From NCBI GenBank assembly GCA_900088475.1, contig FLMG01001810.1:1-31538 (forward strand): DNA of 31,538 bases, given 5' to 3'. Position numbers and translations under genes: made by a program. The notes below the pieces were generated by a model. That model saw nothing but the letters and a program-made list of their open reading frames with translations, did not search any database and had not been told where the DNA came from. The stretch comes from Hyphochytrium catenoides (lineage: Eukaryota > Sar > Hyphochytriomycetes > Hyphochytriales > Hyphochytriaceae). Within the stretch, counting starts at the first letter, position 1; each line of letters opens with the position of its first letter. Positions 21,012 through 31,538 of the stretch are shown here, piece after piece.

Positions 21012-22612
21012 ATGAGTAGCACAAGTCACATCGCGCTGCGGTTCGTGCAGCTGCTGAAAGCTGCAGCTTATGTCTACACCACGGCCTCAATTTTAATGGC
21101 TCTCAGAAAGTTCATGAGGCTTAGGCACACCAGAGCACGGCTAACCGGCCCAGCAACGACGGATCCGTGCCAGCATTCTCTCTTCTGCAACCACTATGTC
21201 ATGAGTAAGAAGGTGGGAAAACAGCTCTTCTACGGGGTATCCTGTTGTGTCTTCCTCTCATTGTCGCATGTGTCTAATCCATTCTGCATCTCTAGGGTCT
21301 TTGGCTCTTTACTCGTTCATGGGTGCCCACAAGTGGCCCCATCCGTGGTGTCATTTTTATCATTCATGGAATGAACGAGCACATTTTGCGGTACGAGGCC
21401 GTCGCGGAGATGTTGAAGGCGAATGGCTTCGCTGTCTTCGGCATGGACAACCAGGTATAGACCTTATATAGTGACTTCCAAGCAGGTGGATTTTCAAATG
21501 GACCGCATTTCTCAAAGGAAAACTGTGTCATTGGGAGAAGAGTTCTCTCATTCGATTTACCTTCTTAGCACATTTTCTGCCTTCTATATGTCTTTGAATC
21601 AGCTCTTCGTCACTAACTCATGTCCTATGCCTAGGGGATGGGCCGAAGTGAGGGCGATCGCCTCCACGTGGAGCATTTCTTAGACTATGTGGAGGACTAC
21701 TTGGACTTTATGCGCGGCGTACTGGACGAAAAGACCATCAAGAGCCCGGGCAAGCCATTTATAAAGCTGCCTCGCTTCATTTTAGCCCATTCGATGGGCA
21801 CTGTCATTGGCATTCGGTTGAGAGAGGTAAGTTTGGGTCAGGTGCAAGGAGTCAATAGAGCGACGAAGGACTTCATAAAATAGATGGAGAGACTTATGAT
21901 GGTCCTTACCTGCTTCTGCGGCGTCGGCATACGGGCTGCTTCTCTCATGTCCTGCCTGGCTCTTGATTAGGCTTGTGAAGCTGCGAACATCCCTTTGGAT
22001 GGTATTATTTTGTCAGGAGCAGCTCTAATGGTGGATCCTGGCCTGGACAACCCTGTCATGAGAATCGTCTCCAGGGTCCTTAGTTCCCTATTCCCGAAGA
22101 TGCCGGCCCCCAAAATCGATGCTCGTCTGATCTCAGAAGACGATACCGTACGTCTGTCTGTACTTGTTTCCCATTCTTAGCGTAACTCAGAAGACTATCG
22201 GGCCCAGCAGGCGGAGCATGGATCACCTTTATTAGTTGCTGAACAAAACGTCGTCCTCTGCCCTTTGCAGGTTGTCGAGCATTATCTGAGGGACCCGTTG
22301 GTCACTGTGGAGAGACCGACCATGAAGTTTGGAAAAGAGGCCGTGGACAGCATCCGATACTGCCAGAGCTACTGCAAGCAGCTGACAGAGCCACTTCTTA
22401 TTGTGCATGGCGCAGACGATAAGCTGTGCTTCCCTCAGAGTTCCAATCTCATCTACGATCAGGCAGCGTCTAAGGACAAGACTCTTAAAATATACGACGG
22501 GATATCCCACGAACTCTTTAACTCTCTCAAGCGGGATAAGGTGCTCTCTGACATTTTGCAGTGGCTGAATGTTCATCTTCCACCGTCCAGCCCCTCAAAG
22601 AAAAGTAAGTAG
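21012..22612 (+). CDS. Monoacylglycerol-lipase-like alpha/beta hydrolase, 5 exons
   Basis: Exons 21012-21236, 21296-21454, 21635-21826, 21971-22147 and 22271-22612 join in phase 0 throughout into a 364-aa serine hydrolase. The oxyanion-hole motif HGMNEH begins at residue 99, followed by FGMDNQGMGRSEG as in the monoglyceride lipase / lysophospholipase family. The nucleophile is Ser181 in AHSMG. The acid is Asp301 or Asp300 in HGADDKLCF, and the base is His331 in DGISHELFN. Residues about 12-35 form a hydrophobic segment near the N-terminus, suggesting a membrane anchor. The family cleaves monoacylglycerols or lysophospholipids to free fatty acid; exact substrate cannot be read here. The N-terminal 75 residues extend beyond the minimal fold. 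All catalytic elements are present, so it should be active. Confidence 0.92.
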
Positions 22613-23635
22613 ACCGGTGCACGAAGCAGCCATAGGAAGTGGTGATACAGTCACTCAGGCGCTAAACAGGCAATAAAAGACTGGTCCTAGCTCTTTCAAT
22701 GTTATCAAAGCTGAGCGTCTACCAGCGATCGAAGATTAATAGCCACCTCAGGTCCTGGGCTCTTTATCTTCGATTATATATAATGGGTAACAGCTAAGAC
22801 AAGAGGCTCACTCTGGTTTGAGCGGTGGTGAGGATTGAGCAGCCCATGCGTAGTACTCCGTCGCCATATGGACGTAAGAGCGGCATGACGGAAACTGTCG
22901 TCTTGAAGACACAGACTTGCGGTGACAGGAGATACGTTTGTCTAGACCTTTTCCATTGCCATCGCCAACTCTTTGTCCTCATCCTGTGCCCTACCAACCT
23001 GATGTTTATAAGTACAAGTAGTACTGAATGACCATTATCATAAACTGATAAGTACCACATGGTTAGGATATTAACCTAAATAGTTAGATTTAAGTGAGTT
23101 ACGTGACCGTTCTCACCATGTACTTGATACTTGCATTTGTACCCAGCATAACCTCTGCTTGTTATACTGTACGAAAGCGCGGACGACAATGATGATAGAA
23201 GGCCAAGAGCTAGGCCAAGCAAGGCCTTTCATCAGTAGGAACAGTTCTCATCCTCTCACAGGCTGACGGACAGGCAGGTGCACAGGTCTTCAAAACGTTG
23301 CTGATGGCTCGGTGACGTTATCTAGCTACCAAGCCCTTGCCCTCAGCTCATCCTCACCTCATCAGCGATCAGCGTTGTGACAGTGGAGCCCTCTGAGCCT
23401 GGGCTTGCTGCACCTTAAGACCATTCCCCGGTAGACCTATCACAACCGACCGCAAGACGCAGACGATTCCAGATGTGTTGGTTCTTAAAGGAGAGGTTGC
23501 GCTCTCGTTGCTAGCTCCTATTCCACATTGCTTGTGTATGGCCATAATGATCAGTGGTGCGTGAGCTCTGAAATCTAGCTCCGGCGATCTGTCCCAGGCT
23601 TGAGTCTTTCTGGAGTAGTGGCAGCTGTCATCAGG
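22613..23635. other. Intergenic region, lipase to HMG-box gene
   Basis: About 1 kb between a stop codon and the next start codon on the same strand. Expected contents are the lipase 3' UTR and the HMG-gene promoter. An AT-rich patch with TATATATA lies near 22775. Open frames on both strands look like chance and match nothing I recognise. Confidence 0.6.
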
Positions 23636-25285
23636 ATGGTAGAGAATGCTGATGCGACGCCAAGGGCACTTGGTGTCCGCGCCACTATTGTGTCGGAGCA
23701 GCAGGATTGGGATTATCACTATCTCATCAAGCGCTATGAAAGCTTAGCCAAAGATACAAAGCAGCTCTTCGACGAATATAAGGTCGTCGCCAGTGAGGAA
23801 TTGCGCCTGAAGAGCGAGAAAAAGTAGGTCTAATCCCATAGCACCTTTACAGCTTCATATGACTGCTTAAGCAATGCCTTGCCAACCTTTCTATGGAAAA
23901 GGTTCTTGATGGAGCGATTAGCCACCCTCAGACGTCGGAGAGCACTATCATTTGCTCCTGGAAGGCGAGGAGGAAGGACCCCGGGACGTGGAGTAAGCAA
24001 GCGTTCTCTCCTTTGCCATCTTCCTTTGAATCTCTCCCTCACTCGTCTACTCCCATTGCTTCTCCCTTCTGTTGTTCGTGTCCGTCGATCTCTGACGGAT
24101 TTCCTACGCATACAATAGGGTAGAGGCGGCGGCCGGCGGGGTCGAACCGAGACCCCGAGAAACCGCCCATCGCCGCTGACACCCACGCCGTCGGGCGCAG
24201 CAGGGAGACTGCCTGATGGAACAGCAGATCGGAAGCGAACCCCGCGCGGTAGAGGCCGCGGGACCCCACTTGGAAGTCGTCACCGAGCAGGAACTGGGTC
24301 CCCGAGATCCCTAAGTTCGTCAGAAGTAGCGCAGGTCCGGCGAGCCGCTAGCGCAACGGTGCAGGAAAAGGGGCTTGCTCGCGGTCCCCCAACACCATTC
24401 ATCCTGTTCTGTGAAGAGCAGCGGCAGAAGCTTGAAGACCATAATAAGCCGGTACGAGACTCTCCGGCTTTGTGGCAGTGCAATCCTCGCGAGAGTCAGA
24501 TCCCCTGATTACCTGGGTCATGCAGATACCAGCAGATTTCTCAAGGCTCATGGCTGACCTCTTTGACGATCTTTCGGAGAGTGAAAAGCAGGTAAATTTA
24601 GCGATTGCCCAAAGAATATAACCGTCGTCGATGGAAAAAGTAGGGCAGCGCATTCGTTGTCTAAGGAGTTAATTGGTTTGCTTGATAGGTGTACCAAGAT
24701 AGGCATATGGAGCTCACGAGACAGCATAAAGCCAAACATCCTGACTACCAGACGGAGCAGGTCAGGAAAGGGCGCGTCCAGGCCATCAACACTGCCAGCA
24801 GCCATTGACCCTTTTACCTTCTCTCATCTGTGCCCTTCCTTCCCTGCAACTCTTATGTATACTCCCTCTTCTGACTCCATCTTTATCCTCCTCCGGCGCT
24901 AAATCCGCCATAGCATGCTGCGCCGAGCTTCATCAGCCCACAACCACCAAGTTTGCCACAGCCGAGTCGAAAGTCTTTCCTATCCCACGTTATCCTGAAT
25001 CCAGACAGCGGCCCGTTTTCGAGCTCGTTGTTGCTGCACGATGAAGATGCAATGGAGGTCAGTGTCTAATGACTAAACATCAATTTTGACCTCCAGATCG
25101 CCGCCTCTTCCCCACCGGGTGTTCCGTCTCTTCTATCTATACTATCGGTTCCCTAATGGATGCGTACTGGTTCTCTGACGCAGAAACGAGACAGCGGGAT
25201 GATGGAGGAGGAGGATGAAGATGATGACGAAGACGAGGATGACGACGAGGATGACTTTACCCTTCTTAACAACCGCTATATGTAG
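23636..25285 (+). CDS. HMG-box protein with coiled-coil N-terminus and acidic tail, 7 exons
   Basis: Exons 23636-23823, 23902-23992, 24119-24451, 24526-24591, 24689-24760, 24914-25057 and 25184-25285 join in phase into about 331 aa. Residues 20-80 form a charged helix (YHYLIKRYESLAKDTKQLFD, then LRLKSEKKFLMERLATLRRR). About 80-150 is rich in R, G and P. The HMG box is at 183-250: PPTPFILFCEEQRQKLEDHN, then FSRLMADLFDDLSESEKQ, then VYQDRHMELTRQHK. The usual helix-2 Trp is Phe in LFDDLS. The protein ends with an uninterrupted D/E run (about 305-322) and NNRYM. It should be a nuclear, DNA-bending chromatin protein. The coiled-coil plus HMG arrangement is reminiscent of Nhp10-type INO80 subunits, which is inference. 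The first exon may start further upstream; a splice-acceptor-like GCTGTCATCAG precedes the ATG. If intron 5 were retained, a stop at about 24807 would remove the acidic tail. Confidence 0.85.
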
Positions 25286-25650
25286 AACAACCCGTAGCTC
25301 TCCCTTCTCTCAAGCTGAGATGTCCCTCCTTACCTCGCCTCTAATTTGTTATACACCTTCAGCCAGGCTCTCTATTCTTATCTTATTGTACATGCCGAGC
25401 TATCGATTGTAGGGCTCAGGCTCCGGTTAACTTTATGCATGGAGCTGCTTTTGCTTTCATTTAAATACATCTATTGGTACTTCTACGTCTGAGGTGTGCC
25501 CCAGCTTACGGTAATTGGCGTCCAATGTAGCGGTGAAGGACTAAGATCATCAGCTCTTGGTGTCTCGAGTGGTGTGGTCCGACGAATCATGGTCTTCCCA
25601 TGCAAATGCACCTTGGTCAGGCAACTTCTCCTCTCCTCATTCTTGTGGTC
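25286..25650. other. Convergent 3' intergenic region
   Basis: About 365 bp between the HMG-gene stop on the plus strand and the disordered-protein stop on the minus strand. It should hold both 3' UTRs. No gene or repeat is seen, and no clear AATAAA signal stands out. Confidence 0.6.
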
Positions 25651-28600
25651 TCAAACAGCTGTCATCCCTGATTCTTCTTCCTGTCTCAACGGGGAGCTCC
25701 ACAAGGCGTACCGCAGTCCAGCGTGCAACCCTTTGTCGGCGCTTTTGTCGTGGGGCCCAAGATCGGAGCCACCCTTAGCTTCGTGTGGCCTACCTTTCCC
25801 TTGTGAGAAGGACACCTGAGAGTCTATAGACGAAGTGAAGTTTCTGCCTGAAGGCTTCTGATTAGTGTCGCCACCCTGTCTAGTTACGTGGCCCTGTCCA
25901 CGCGAACCGCTAGCAAGATAGGCGACACGTGCAGCGTTTGGCGGCCTTTGCGGTAAGCCCCATGGAGGACTAAAAGGCATCTCCCCAAGCCGGCTCCCTT
26001 GAAAGTCCCGAAATGTACTTGAATGGACACTCGTGGGGACATGAGGAGGAGTAATGCTGGCGAACTCGGGGTTCCTGGACAACCTAGAGCGGGCTTCTTC
26101 TCTAAGACTGCGGAGCTGCAGTAGAAGTCTCCTAGTTCTCTCCTGTATATCGTCCTCTTCCGCAGCCTTCAATAAAGAGCTGCGAAGCCATTGAGGCGAA
26201 AACGCCGAGTCAGTGTTTAACCTCCTGCCCTCACCCGCCTTATCGCCTGTTAATTTTAGCTGTCCTGCTTGCTGATCACCAAACGACTCTGAGCGATCTG
26301 ACATACTGCTCAGGTGCACATCCGACGTGACAAAGTCAAGCCTTTCATGAATCTTGTGCCGGTCGTTTTCTGAAGCCATTCCCGACGGCCCTTCAATAGG
26401 TTCTTCGGCAACAGAAGTCCCGGCGCGGAGCTGAGGTTTAGGGTTGCGCCTGTCTATCTCTCCACTGCTAAAATTTGAAGGAACTGGCTCGTGCTGGACA
26501 TGCACCAAGCCATGGGGAGAAGCGGATTGTATTGTCCTTTGGAGCTCCTCTCTTCTAGTCTGCCCAACCTCTTCTCTACTTGATGGCAAGCAATTTGAAC
26601 TCCAATGCTCTCCTTGTTCTGCAGTATGGCCATCAGGGCCATTCGTTGACCTATCGCTGCCCATACAGTCTCCTTTCTCCTCGTCCGTTTCTGCTTCTGT
26701 TTGATGAGCTTGCGCGAGAGTAGCGTCCTGAAACATTGAACTCTGTTCAGCAGTCTGCTCTTGAGTCGATTGCGCTACTTGACGACTTCCCGTTTGAGCT
26801 GGTACCGCGGCCTGACTACTCGTATCACTGATGTGACTCCGATCCCGGTCTTGGCTTGGTGCTTCGCCCGACTGTGCAGGAGGGTGCTGGAAGTTGGGTC
26901 CGGTCGTCGTGCCCTCACGTTCTTTATCCGCCAGACTTGGGCTTGTGCAGTTCGATTCCAAGATGTCTGGTGCTCTTGCAGTGCCCGGGTGATGAGAGAG
27001 CGAGACGACCAAGGAGGCCAAAATCCTCTCTATGCTCTCTATTCGCTGCTGCTTTTCCTCCACCCGAGCGGAGAGAACCAACTCTGCAGGACTGGAGGGT
27101 AAAGATGGCCTAGGCGTACGTGCCACGGGAGTAAGGTTGCTTATAACCTGAGGCCGAGGGGCGGCTGCCGGTTGAAATCCTTCAGTACGCTGCTGCTGAT
27201 ATTGAGAAATGGGACCGTCGCTAGCAATGCAGACACCGTCGTCCTCGTCCACTTCTGGAACTTGGCTGCCTTTCTCGCTTTTTGTGACCTGGATGTGATT
27301 CCCGGCTCCGGTCAGATATACGCTACTTGCAGGCTCTGGTCTTCCTTCTAACCGCTCCTCAGGAATGGACAATGGGATCCCTGAGGCGCTGGAAGCGCCA
27401 CGGTCAACGGCTGTTGGGCGATACCCAGTTAGGTCAGGCCTAGAGGTCAGCTCGGGGGAGAGTCGGAACGGCGACGGCGGGGCTGACGGAAGTTGCTCTA
27501 TATCTAAGAAGATTGCGAGTGTCAGAATGCGAAACATCCATTCAAGACTATGAACTTTGGTGCCTACCCGGAGGTTGAAAAGGCTGGATCTCCACTCGGA
27601 GGCCACTCCCTTCCTGCCCTGGTGTTCTGCCGTCGTTGATCGTCAACCCCGCGTGCACCACCTTATTCTTTTCCCCGTCTACAGGGCCTGTGCCCTTTAA
27701 CCTGAATGTTTCGAATCAAGTTAGGATAAGATGAGGAAGAGGTCCATACTGAGGAAATCGAACCGAGTGATTTCTCTTTATCTACAGATTAGTCGGCCGT
27801 ACCTGTCCAGCCTGCTTCGTTCCCTATCTCTCAGCAGTCGAGATAAGCGCAGATGACTCTCTGGCAACTCCTCATCCGACGAGTCGCTGGCAGTAACAAG
27901 AAGAAAGCGGGAGGAATAGGGTTAAAGGGAAGGTTTGGCCCGCACGTGTTTGTGTGAGGGCAGGGCATCTCACCTATGCCATGCACTTGAGTTCTCCGGC
28001 TCCAGCCACAGTTTCCGCCGCTGCCGGCTCCGCGCACGCTATGAGCAGTTTTAAAGAGTGCTTAGGGTGCAGTTTTCTGCCAAAGGATATCAGAATGCCC
28101 TCCTACCATTGTGACGACCTTGGACAGTGGACTACTAGGCATGTCAGCTTTTAGCTTTCGCCACCAACCTAACTGTCTATGATCTAAGTCATCGCTGCTG
28201 TCGCTAAATGCCGACGAAGAAAGGGACAACGACGGAAAGACTTCATCCTTCGTCGCCGTCCGAGAACCTTGAAGATTTATGCGGGCGCAGTGCGGCGTTT
28301 CTGTGATAACGTCTAAAACGTCAGCCTCTGGGCCCTCTCTGACAATATCAGAAACGCCAGCATCCAGGCCTTCTACCTAGCCATTGGCATCAAACGTCTT
28401 AGGAGCGGAGTGACCAAGGAGAGAGCATTGGATGCACGAGAAACAGAGTTGAAAGCTGTGAGGGTACTGGCAAGGACCGAAAAAGCCCCTACAATAGCAT
28501 GCACTAGGGAGGTAAACACAGCGGAGTAGAGCAAACCGAAGATTGAGAAAGCGGCAAATATTCACACATCTCGCAGGTTTGCGTCTATGGAACCAACTCC

Positions 28601-29646
28601 AAGGCCGCTGTCTTCCAAGTCGTAGAGCACGCCTCGAGGATACAGATCAGGCCATTCCTCCAGTCCAGAAGGCGCAGAGCCTGCGTGCTTCTTCGTCTTC
28701 CGCTTTTCAGGCTTCCCATAGCTCACCGAGTGTCTGGAAGAATCGTGACGGCGAAGATAGGCATCCAGCTCGGATCTGGGCGAGGGCTGATCGCTTCGCA
28801 GCCACGGCGACAGGTCATCTTGTAGCAGCGACGTCCAGGGGAGTGTCATAGACAAGCACGGAGGTGATAGGATGAAAAAGGCCAGCCAACTTTATCACAA
28901 AGATGGATTACTTATGCGACATGACTCGAAGAAACTCCCTTACCTCTAAGAGAAGCGTCAAAAGAGTTTGATGAGGCTTTCCAAGGTGACCATCCTTCCT
29001 GTCCCTGCGACCTGCCTTTGCGGTCGTGGGATGGTGGTGTGCCAGTCGTGGTAGAGGAAAGCGGTAAGTGCCTACTTCCTTCCGCCCCTCGGCCACGGAG
29101 ATGAGAGCGGATGTGAGTGGGAAAGGGACTTGGAGAGCAGGAACTTTGTCGATTCATGTCCGCCTCCTCTAACTGGGAAACCTCCACTTTTGCTGGCCTC
29201 CCGTGACGCTCAGAACGATTACCACTTCTCATTGTGGAGGCAGAGGACGCCCCACTTGCGTCTGCCCTGCTCTCTTTTCCAGTACGAGGTGGTTCGGATA
29301 GAACCGTTCCGCTATGCGGTGGCTTATAGCTCTTGGCTAGGCTTGCTCTGGGTAGTGGACTTCTGCTTTGGCCACGTGTCATGCCTCGCGCGGGTGCCTC
29401 GCGTTGTTTTCCCTCTACGCCTGAGGCTCGTCGAGGACTGTAGTGACGCAAGCCCGCGGTCCAGGAAGTACCTGTCCTTCTATCCATCCTAAGGGACGCG
29501 GCCGATCTGGTTCTTCAGGGCCTTGCACCTGCCATATCCGGCCACTGCTGCTCATACAAGGTTGCTGGGTTCAGTGTGTTAGCGTTGGTATTAGCGGCGC
29601 CATTGACAGACGGTCCCAGAGCAAGCGAATATGTACTTTTTTCCAT
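25651..29646 (-). CDS. Large mostly disordered protein, unknown function, 8 exons
   Basis: Exons, 5' to 3' on the minus strand: 29646-29529, 29471-28944, 28818-28568, 28376-28107, 28038-27974, 27886-27803, 27701-27568, 27503-25651. All join in phase into about 1100 aa. It begins MEKSTYSLALGPSVNG, then LYEQQWPDMAG. Exon 2 is basic, S/R/G-rich and disordered. Exon 3 has folded-looking stretches (LSPWLRSDQPSPRSELDAYL; GLEEWPDLYPRGVLYDLED). Exons 6-7 give a helix (LRLSRLLRDRERSRLDRLKG), then beta-like VVHAGLTIND and LRVEIQPFQPPGDIEQL. The last 618 residues (exon 8) are Q/S/E/P-rich with one short helix (EEKQQRIESIERILASLV). I recognise no domain. Start: the ATG at 29646 is the first in the exon, and the acceptor at 29471 (after ACAG) is the least certain junction. 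Confidence 0.72.
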
Positions 29647-31538
29647 AACGTGGCAGCTCTGGGACTTAGTGGCCAGTGCACATACTGCGATGGTTCTCGC
29701 TCAAGCGTCTGGGGTACTCAAGGCCGCTACCTTCGCTCCCGCAGAGCAGGTTTCTCCTCGCAGACCCGGACTTGAACCCTTAGCTGGTCTTTCTTGCTTC
29801 TGATTGCTTTAGAGCCATGATGCAAGCAGCGGTCCGGCCTAGGCAGACAGAGGCGCCAAGCTTCCAACCAAATCTGCCATTTCACCACCGCAGACGCCAA
29901 GGCAGCCGAGCACCGAGCAGCAGTCCTGATCTTGATGATGAGGAGATATGACGATGGCGATGACAGAGGTGGCTCGGAGATCGGAACATCAGGAGAGGAA
30001 GAAGAAGAGAAGGCTCGATCTCTGGTCTCTCCGGACCAGCTGACCCTGACCCGGCAGCACCAGCAGAAAAACGCAATCTTGAAAAACCAACGCCCTCAAT
30101 GTTCCGAAAATAATGCGAAACTGTACATTGGTCTTCCCAAAATAACAAGGGAACCTTTCTAACTTCCTCCAGTTCTATAGAGGTTACCCAAACTACCCAC
30201 CTTTCATCAGTTAGACAGACCTCACAAAGAAAATAACATCATAGATCGCCATAACAAAGCGGTGTGGATCTTTGACTTGCAGATTCTACAGAGGTTGGCG
30301 ACGAAAGCAGCAGCCACCACCAGCAGCAGCAGCAAGCAGGCAGGCAGAGAAGGACGTCACCCCATTGAAGGAAACCCTTCATCGTTAGAAGGAGGAGGTG
30401 CGGCTGCTGCTGTTGGGGAGAGGAGGGTGCTAGACGATGCTACGTTATCCTCGGGCGGCCGCTTAGCATTGATTAGTAGAAAGCAAGTTTATCGGCTTTA
30501 GAAGAGTTGCTGCTGGGCTTCTTCTCGAATAAGCCTATACTACGACTTCTAAATAGTTAGTACGTAGATAGCGAGTAGCGTCGTTTGTTCATTCTTATCA
30601 TCATCTCAAGCTCAGGAGGGGTGGCTTAGGAACGACAGCAATAGTTGGTGCGACAACGACATAATAGTATTATGAGAATCCTCTTCTCGTCGAGCATCAC
30701 CATCCCATCGACGAACGCTACAACAAGAAAAAAGGAGGTAATAGTCGGGAAAACAAGCAGCAGTCAGCGCCTTCCCTCCGCCTTCTGTTTGTTTGTTCTC
30801 ACTATCAAAGAAAGGAGAAATAGCGACAAAGGTAACAACCAACGAGCTCTACGTACAGTATCTGACAGGAGGAAGGTAATAACTCCGTCGTCGTCCTGAA
30901 GCAAAGAAGGCTGCTGCGTCCCACGTTAGTCTTCTGTTCTACAAGCCGAACAGAAGCAGAAAATAGTAGAGGGCCGGCGCATCATCTTCTACTAGCTTTT
31001 TCCATCATCAAACTAAAGTTCTTTGGGCATGTTATTATGTAATATGAGAAGAGGACGCCGGCTGCCCCTCTTCCAGTTCACAAACCATAGGACCACCACC
31101 ATGATGCTAGCCCAAGGAGAGTTGTCTCACCCTTCATACGCGGCATTTGCCCTGAATGATGTAGAAGAAGGCAGCAAGTAGTACGCAAGACGACTGTCGT
31201 CGCGCGGAAGGGACCCAAGTGGACACTTTGCATTGCAGGGACGACAACACAATTTGAGAGCCCGTCGTCGTAGTACATCCATCCAGTGATAGCAGATGAC
31301 GCTGCAGCTGGTCATCCTCCGGATGTCGTAGCGACAAGCATACATTACGAAGCCAAAGAGAAGTTGAAACGTAATTGACTTTGACCGTTATTAGGAGTCG
31401 TCTACTAGTAGACGGAGCGTGGCCGGCCGCCACCATCAGGGACCATCATCAGTAACAATAATTGATGAATTCCTTCTTTCGACTTAGGACCCAAAAGAAT
31501 GAAGCAGCAAACAAAAGCCCCAATAACACTTGGGCCAG
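29647..31538. other. Terminal region without a supported gene
   Basis: About 1.9 kb upstream of the minus-strand gene that starts at 29646, so the proximal part is probably its promoter. A minus-strand open stretch between about 30108 and 29718 (including WQIWLEAWRL and KKDQLRVQVRV) has no convincing start and may be an unproven 5' exon. CAG/CCA triplets at 30308-30347 and many TCG/TCA triplets give the rest a low-complexity look. No RNA gene, mobile element or further exon could be supported. Confidence 0.5.
30308..30347. repeat. CAG/CCA triplet-rich microsatellite
   Basis: A short run of GCAGCAGCCACCACCAGCAG followed by further CAG and GGCA units. It is not placed inside a supported coding exon. 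Confidence 0.75.

Noticed and set aside
23369-24269. Minus-strand frames opposite the HMG-box gene
   Set aside because: They overlap antisense to exons whose plus-strand splicing gives a clear HMG box; no independent evidence supports them.
1-31538. tRNA, rRNA, CRISPR arrays, intact transposon coding regions
   Set aside because: I looked for cloverleaf-like blocks, repeat-spacer patterns and reverse transcriptase, transposase or integrase motifs by eye and found none I could support; a dedicated scan could still reveal a tRNA.

Overview
This is a chromosome end of an intron-rich eukaryote. The window opens with a telomere of CCCTAA repeats (TTAGGG on the other strand). After about 4.7 kb of subtelomeric sequence with no supported gene, the rest carries spliced genes. 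I rebuilt six gene models by joining open segments at GT-AG boundaries with compatible phase; every model closes in frame from an ATG to a stop. Introns are mostly about 60-350 bp. I infer a protist, plausibly an alga of the stramenopile type, from the intron density, the telomere type, a formin carrying WASH-subunit-3-like motifs and a plant/alga-like conserved protein. The sequence does not prove the lineage.

Layout: 1-44 telomere; 45-4778 subtelomere, pyrimidine-rich with decayed repeats; 4779-13154 (-) a 29-exon formin of about 1218 aa with an unusual domain order; 13155-14288 a shared divergent promoter region with a GA-rich tract; 14289-16086 (+) a 5-exon conserved protein of unknown function; 16323-19014 (-) a 12-exon golgin ending in a GRIP domain; 19015-21011 a divergent intergenic region with triplet and pyrimidine-rich low complexity; 21012-22612 (+) a 5-exon monoacylglycerol-lipase-like hydrolase; 23636-25285 (+) a 7-exon HMG-box protein with an N-terminal coiled coil and an acidic tail; 25651-29646 (-) an 8-exon, about 1100 aa, mostly disordered protein with no recognised domain; 29647-31538 no supported gene.

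There is no operon logic. Neighbours alternate as divergent pairs (formin/conserved protein, golgin/lipase) and convergent pairs (conserved protein/golgin, HMG protein/disordered protein), with convergent stop codons only 236-365 bp apart. By family, the formin assembles actin filaments, the golgin tethers vesicles at the trans-Golgi, the hydrolase acts on glycerolipids and the HMG protein binds DNA.

The most novel item is the formin. It combines an N-terminal dysferlin (DysF) domain, a proline-rich/coiled-coil linker, three tandem motifs resembling the conserved block of WASH complex subunit 3 (CCDC53), a complete FH2 domain and two tandem C-terminal modules resembling the C-terminus of ZNF598. 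I know of no described formin with this architecture.
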